Positions 34,233-35,490 of a stretch of 35,490 bases of DNA are shown one piece after another. Origin of the DNA: Nitrospina sp. (GTDB lineage: Bacteria > Nitrospinota > Nitrospinia > Nitrospinales > VA-1); assembly GCA_018664975.1 (NCBI GenBank), contig JABIXH010000255.1, positions 1 through 35,490 on the forward strand, in the 5' to 3' direction. A program made the position numbers and the translations under genes. How positions within the stretch are numbered: the first letter of the stretch is position 1; every line of letters starts with the position of its first letter. The notes under the pieces were generated by a model. The model did not search any database. It was not told the origin of the DNA and saw only the letters and a program-made list of their open reading frames with translations.

Positions 34233-34652
34233 CTAAAGAACTCTAGGGGGAGGATCCAGCGAATCAATGAAACGATGATAGGAAAGCATTTCTGAAGGGA
34301 CTAACATTTTACCTGGCGAATAATGATTCAGCGTAAGAAAGCTCGCTTCGCCAGAATCATTACTGAAAGATGTAGTATTAGGAATCGAAGGAGTTGTTTT
34401 GCCGCCACAATCAGTAGCAATGTTGGCAGTTTGGCTCCGCTCAGGTTTTGAGTGAGGACAAAAGCCTTGATGAGTGTGGGATCTTAGAAGACAGTGTAGA
34501 GATCGATCTTCTTTGTCTCCATCAAAAGGAGAAACTGTAGTGATCTGATGCTGATGGTGATCTCCATGCACATGGGACTTTGCCAGTACATTGCTGGCCC
34601 CCACAAGGGCCCACACCAAAACCACAATCAAAATGTTTTTCGTCAGAGACAT
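34233..34652 (-). CDS. Exported His/Cys-rich small protein
   Basis: A signal peptide (ILIVVLVWALVGASNVLA) is followed by a His-rich stretch (HVHGDHHQHQ) and HCLLRSHTHQGFCPH, both suited to metal binding. The rest is Ser/Thr-rich and ends DSLDPPPRVL. The track extends the frame to a GTG at 34688; the ATG at 34652 gives a normal signal peptide, though neither has a good ribosome site. It is the first gene before the receptor on the same strand, 165 bp away. I infer a periplasmic metal-binding or sensing protein. No family is recognised. Confidence 0.65.
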   Translation of the reverse strand: MSLTKNILIVVLVWALVGASNVLAKSHVHGDHHQHQITTVSPFDGDKEDRSLHCLLRSHTHQGFCPHSKPERSQTANIATDCGGKTTPSIPNTTSFSNDSGEASFLTLNHYSPGKMLVPSEMLSYHRFIDSLDPPPRVL

Positions 34653-35051
34653 ACTAAAATCAAAGTTATTGCTATTTAAAAAAATCACTATATGAGCTAT
34701 AGAGCTTAATTGTCAATATTTTATTCCCATTATCTCTGCCCAAAAATGAGACAATGACACCAAATTTACTCAAGTTACTTGACCCATTGCTTTTGGCTTT
34801 ATTCAATAAAGAGGATCTTGTTTGGAAGTGTTTGTCAGGCCGGTCGCTTTGCATACGTACTCTCCCTCGCTCTCTCCTTCGGTCTAACGCTAATAACCCT
34901 ACACTACGTTCCGGATTATTAGCTTAGTTAGCCATCACTCTCTCCCTCAGTCGGTACTGCTGCATGCTCCCTGGAGTAGGGTAGGTTACAGATCTTTACA
35001 GGATTTCCCGTGGTATTGGTGAGTGAATGTTTCCGTTCAAGCAGCAATATT

Positions 35052-35073
35052 ATGTGGGGCTGAATGTGGGGCT
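35052..35073. repeat. Two copies of ATGTGGGGCT
   Basis: The 10-bp sequence is at 35052-35061 and 35064-35073, a 12-bp period. Similar GTGGGGC doublets are common near integrase attachment sites, so it may be a relic of another integration. Confidence 0.7.
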
Positions 35074-35091
35074 ATAAATAGCCAAAAATAA

Positions 35092-35120
35092 AACCCCCTG
35101 ATAAATCAAGGGGTTATTAT
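35092..35120 (+). terminator. Rho-independent terminator-like hairpin
   Basis: AACCCCCTGA pairs with TCAAGGGGTT (one mismatch), followed by ATTATAT. The tail is not a pure T tract, and no gene ending just before it is seen on the plus strand. Confidence 0.55.
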
Positions 35121-35295
35121 ATAAATTGGCGGCAAATTAGGGCCGGGTGTGGGCTATTTGTTACGGCTCTACCTGTTTTTTTGAAGATTTGAGGCGATAA
35201 AAGTATTATGTCGGTACTTTTAATATTTGTAGGTAATTAATCACTCGAACTCGAATAAGCCATGAACGAACTCATTCGTAAAATCCAGAAGACTT

Positions 35296-35490
35296 TGACC
35301 TGCCCCATTAAGTTGTACCACTTCTTAAGTTAGTATTTCCACTTTTGGCTTAATCGTTACAGGAGCTGGAGGTTGATAATTCAGTGAACTGTGCGGTCTA
35401 ATTTGGTTGTATTCAATCCTCCAGTTTTCAATCAACACTTTAGCTTCCAGTAAAGTTGTAAAGATTTCTCCATTCAGTAGTTCATCTCTA
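35296..35490 (-). mobile_element. IS3-family insertion sequence, 3' end
   Basis: The transposase end is followed by TGACCTGCCCCATTAAG at 35296, a TG-starting sequence like IS3-family inverted-repeat ends. It is taken as the probable IS border. The other end is outside the window. Confidence 0.6.
35325..35490 (-). CDS. IS3-family transposase (OrfB), C-terminal part
   Basis: This frame is not in the ORF track because it enters from the window edge. The minus strand codes RDELLNGEIFTTLLEAK, then NWRIEYNQIRPHSSLNYQ and PPAP, the classical end of the IS3-family DDE integrase core (YN..RPHSSL.Y..P). The catalytic residues are outside the window. The stop is at 35325. The transposase catalyses excision and insertion of the element through a circular intermediate in this family. 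Confidence 0.92.
   Translation of the reverse strand, partial: RDELLNGEIFTTLLEAKVLIENWRIEYNQIRPHSSLNYQPPAPVTIKPKVEILT

Larger units (their letters stand above)
34653..35324. other. Intergenic region with hairpins, no gene
   Basis: About 670 bp. It holds a 13-bp interrupted hairpin (CTAAC, GCTAATAA with TTATTAGC, GTTAG, 34884-34931), a tandem short repeat (35052-35073), a terminator-like hairpin (35092-35120) and AAAAGTA/TACTTTT (35199-35221). The promoter of the TonB operon should lie in its left part. No RNA gene is recognised. Confidence 0.5.

Noticed and set aside
34653-35324. A second tRNA-Arg copy or other att site for the island
   Set aside because: I looked for the T arm and acceptor sequence of the 19432-19480 fragment and did not find it.
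1-35490. CRISPR array or ribosomal RNA
   Set aside because: No regularly spaced repeats of CRISPR size and no rRNA-like sequence were seen.

Overview
The window reads as a chromosome segment of a moderately AT-rich Gram-negative bacterium. A TonB/ExbB/ExbD system, a TonB-dependent outer-membrane receptor, a heptosyltransferase-type GT9 enzyme and a prepilin all imply two membranes. The lineage cannot be fixed without a search. The gene mix (many radical SAM enzymes, pentapeptide proteins, an HspQ-like protein) would suit Nitrospinota or a deltaproteobacterial-type lineage, but this is a weak guess.

Layout. (1) 1-4.5 kb: housekeeping or accessory genes. Two paralogous pentapeptide-repeat proteins lie on opposite strands and bracket small hypothetical proteins, a membrane-anchored TPR protein and a short HspQ/YccV-like protein. 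A type IV prepilin-like gene follows. (2) 4.8-19.3 kb: a cluster with six radical SAM genes. One SPASM-type gene is on the plus strand. Five more (three B12-binding type, two with C-terminal cysteines or tails) run on the minus strand, preceded by a methyltransferase and a GT9 glycosyltransferase. Two paralogous 426-428 residue polytopic membrane proteins sit at the two ends of the minus-strand array, and a HicB-like/transmembrane fusion trails one of them. The likely role is making or decorating a surface glycan, lipid or peptide; the product is unknown. (3) 19.4 to about 26.5 kb: an integrative element. It starts at a 3' fragment of tRNA-Arg(CCU), followed by a tyrosine integrase with direct repeats upstream, an unknown Lys-rich protein, an AlpA/excisionase-like protein, a DUF3987/toprim primase-helicase-like protein, and small phage-type proteins including a DUF5681 protein. 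It looks like a phage satellite or small replicating island. An intact tRNA is not seen to its right, so the right border is unresolved. (4) 26.9-34.7 kb: a minus-strand TonB operon. In transcription order it holds a His/Cys-rich exported protein, a TonB-dependent receptor, a CPCC-containing BNR-repeat lipoprotein, TonB, a calcium-binding-type repeat protein, ExbB and two ExbD proteins. A metal-uptake role is plausible. The last ExbD has Asn in place of the essential membrane Asp. (5) 34.7-35.5 kb: non-coding DNA with hairpins and short repeats, then the 3' end of an IS3-family transposase cut by the window edge.

The most interesting points are the radical SAM cluster flanked by paralogous membrane proteins (one with a G8 tract near its start), the Asp/Asn ExbD pair, the unusual TonB operon content, and the inverted and 9-bp repeats next to the primase gene of the island.
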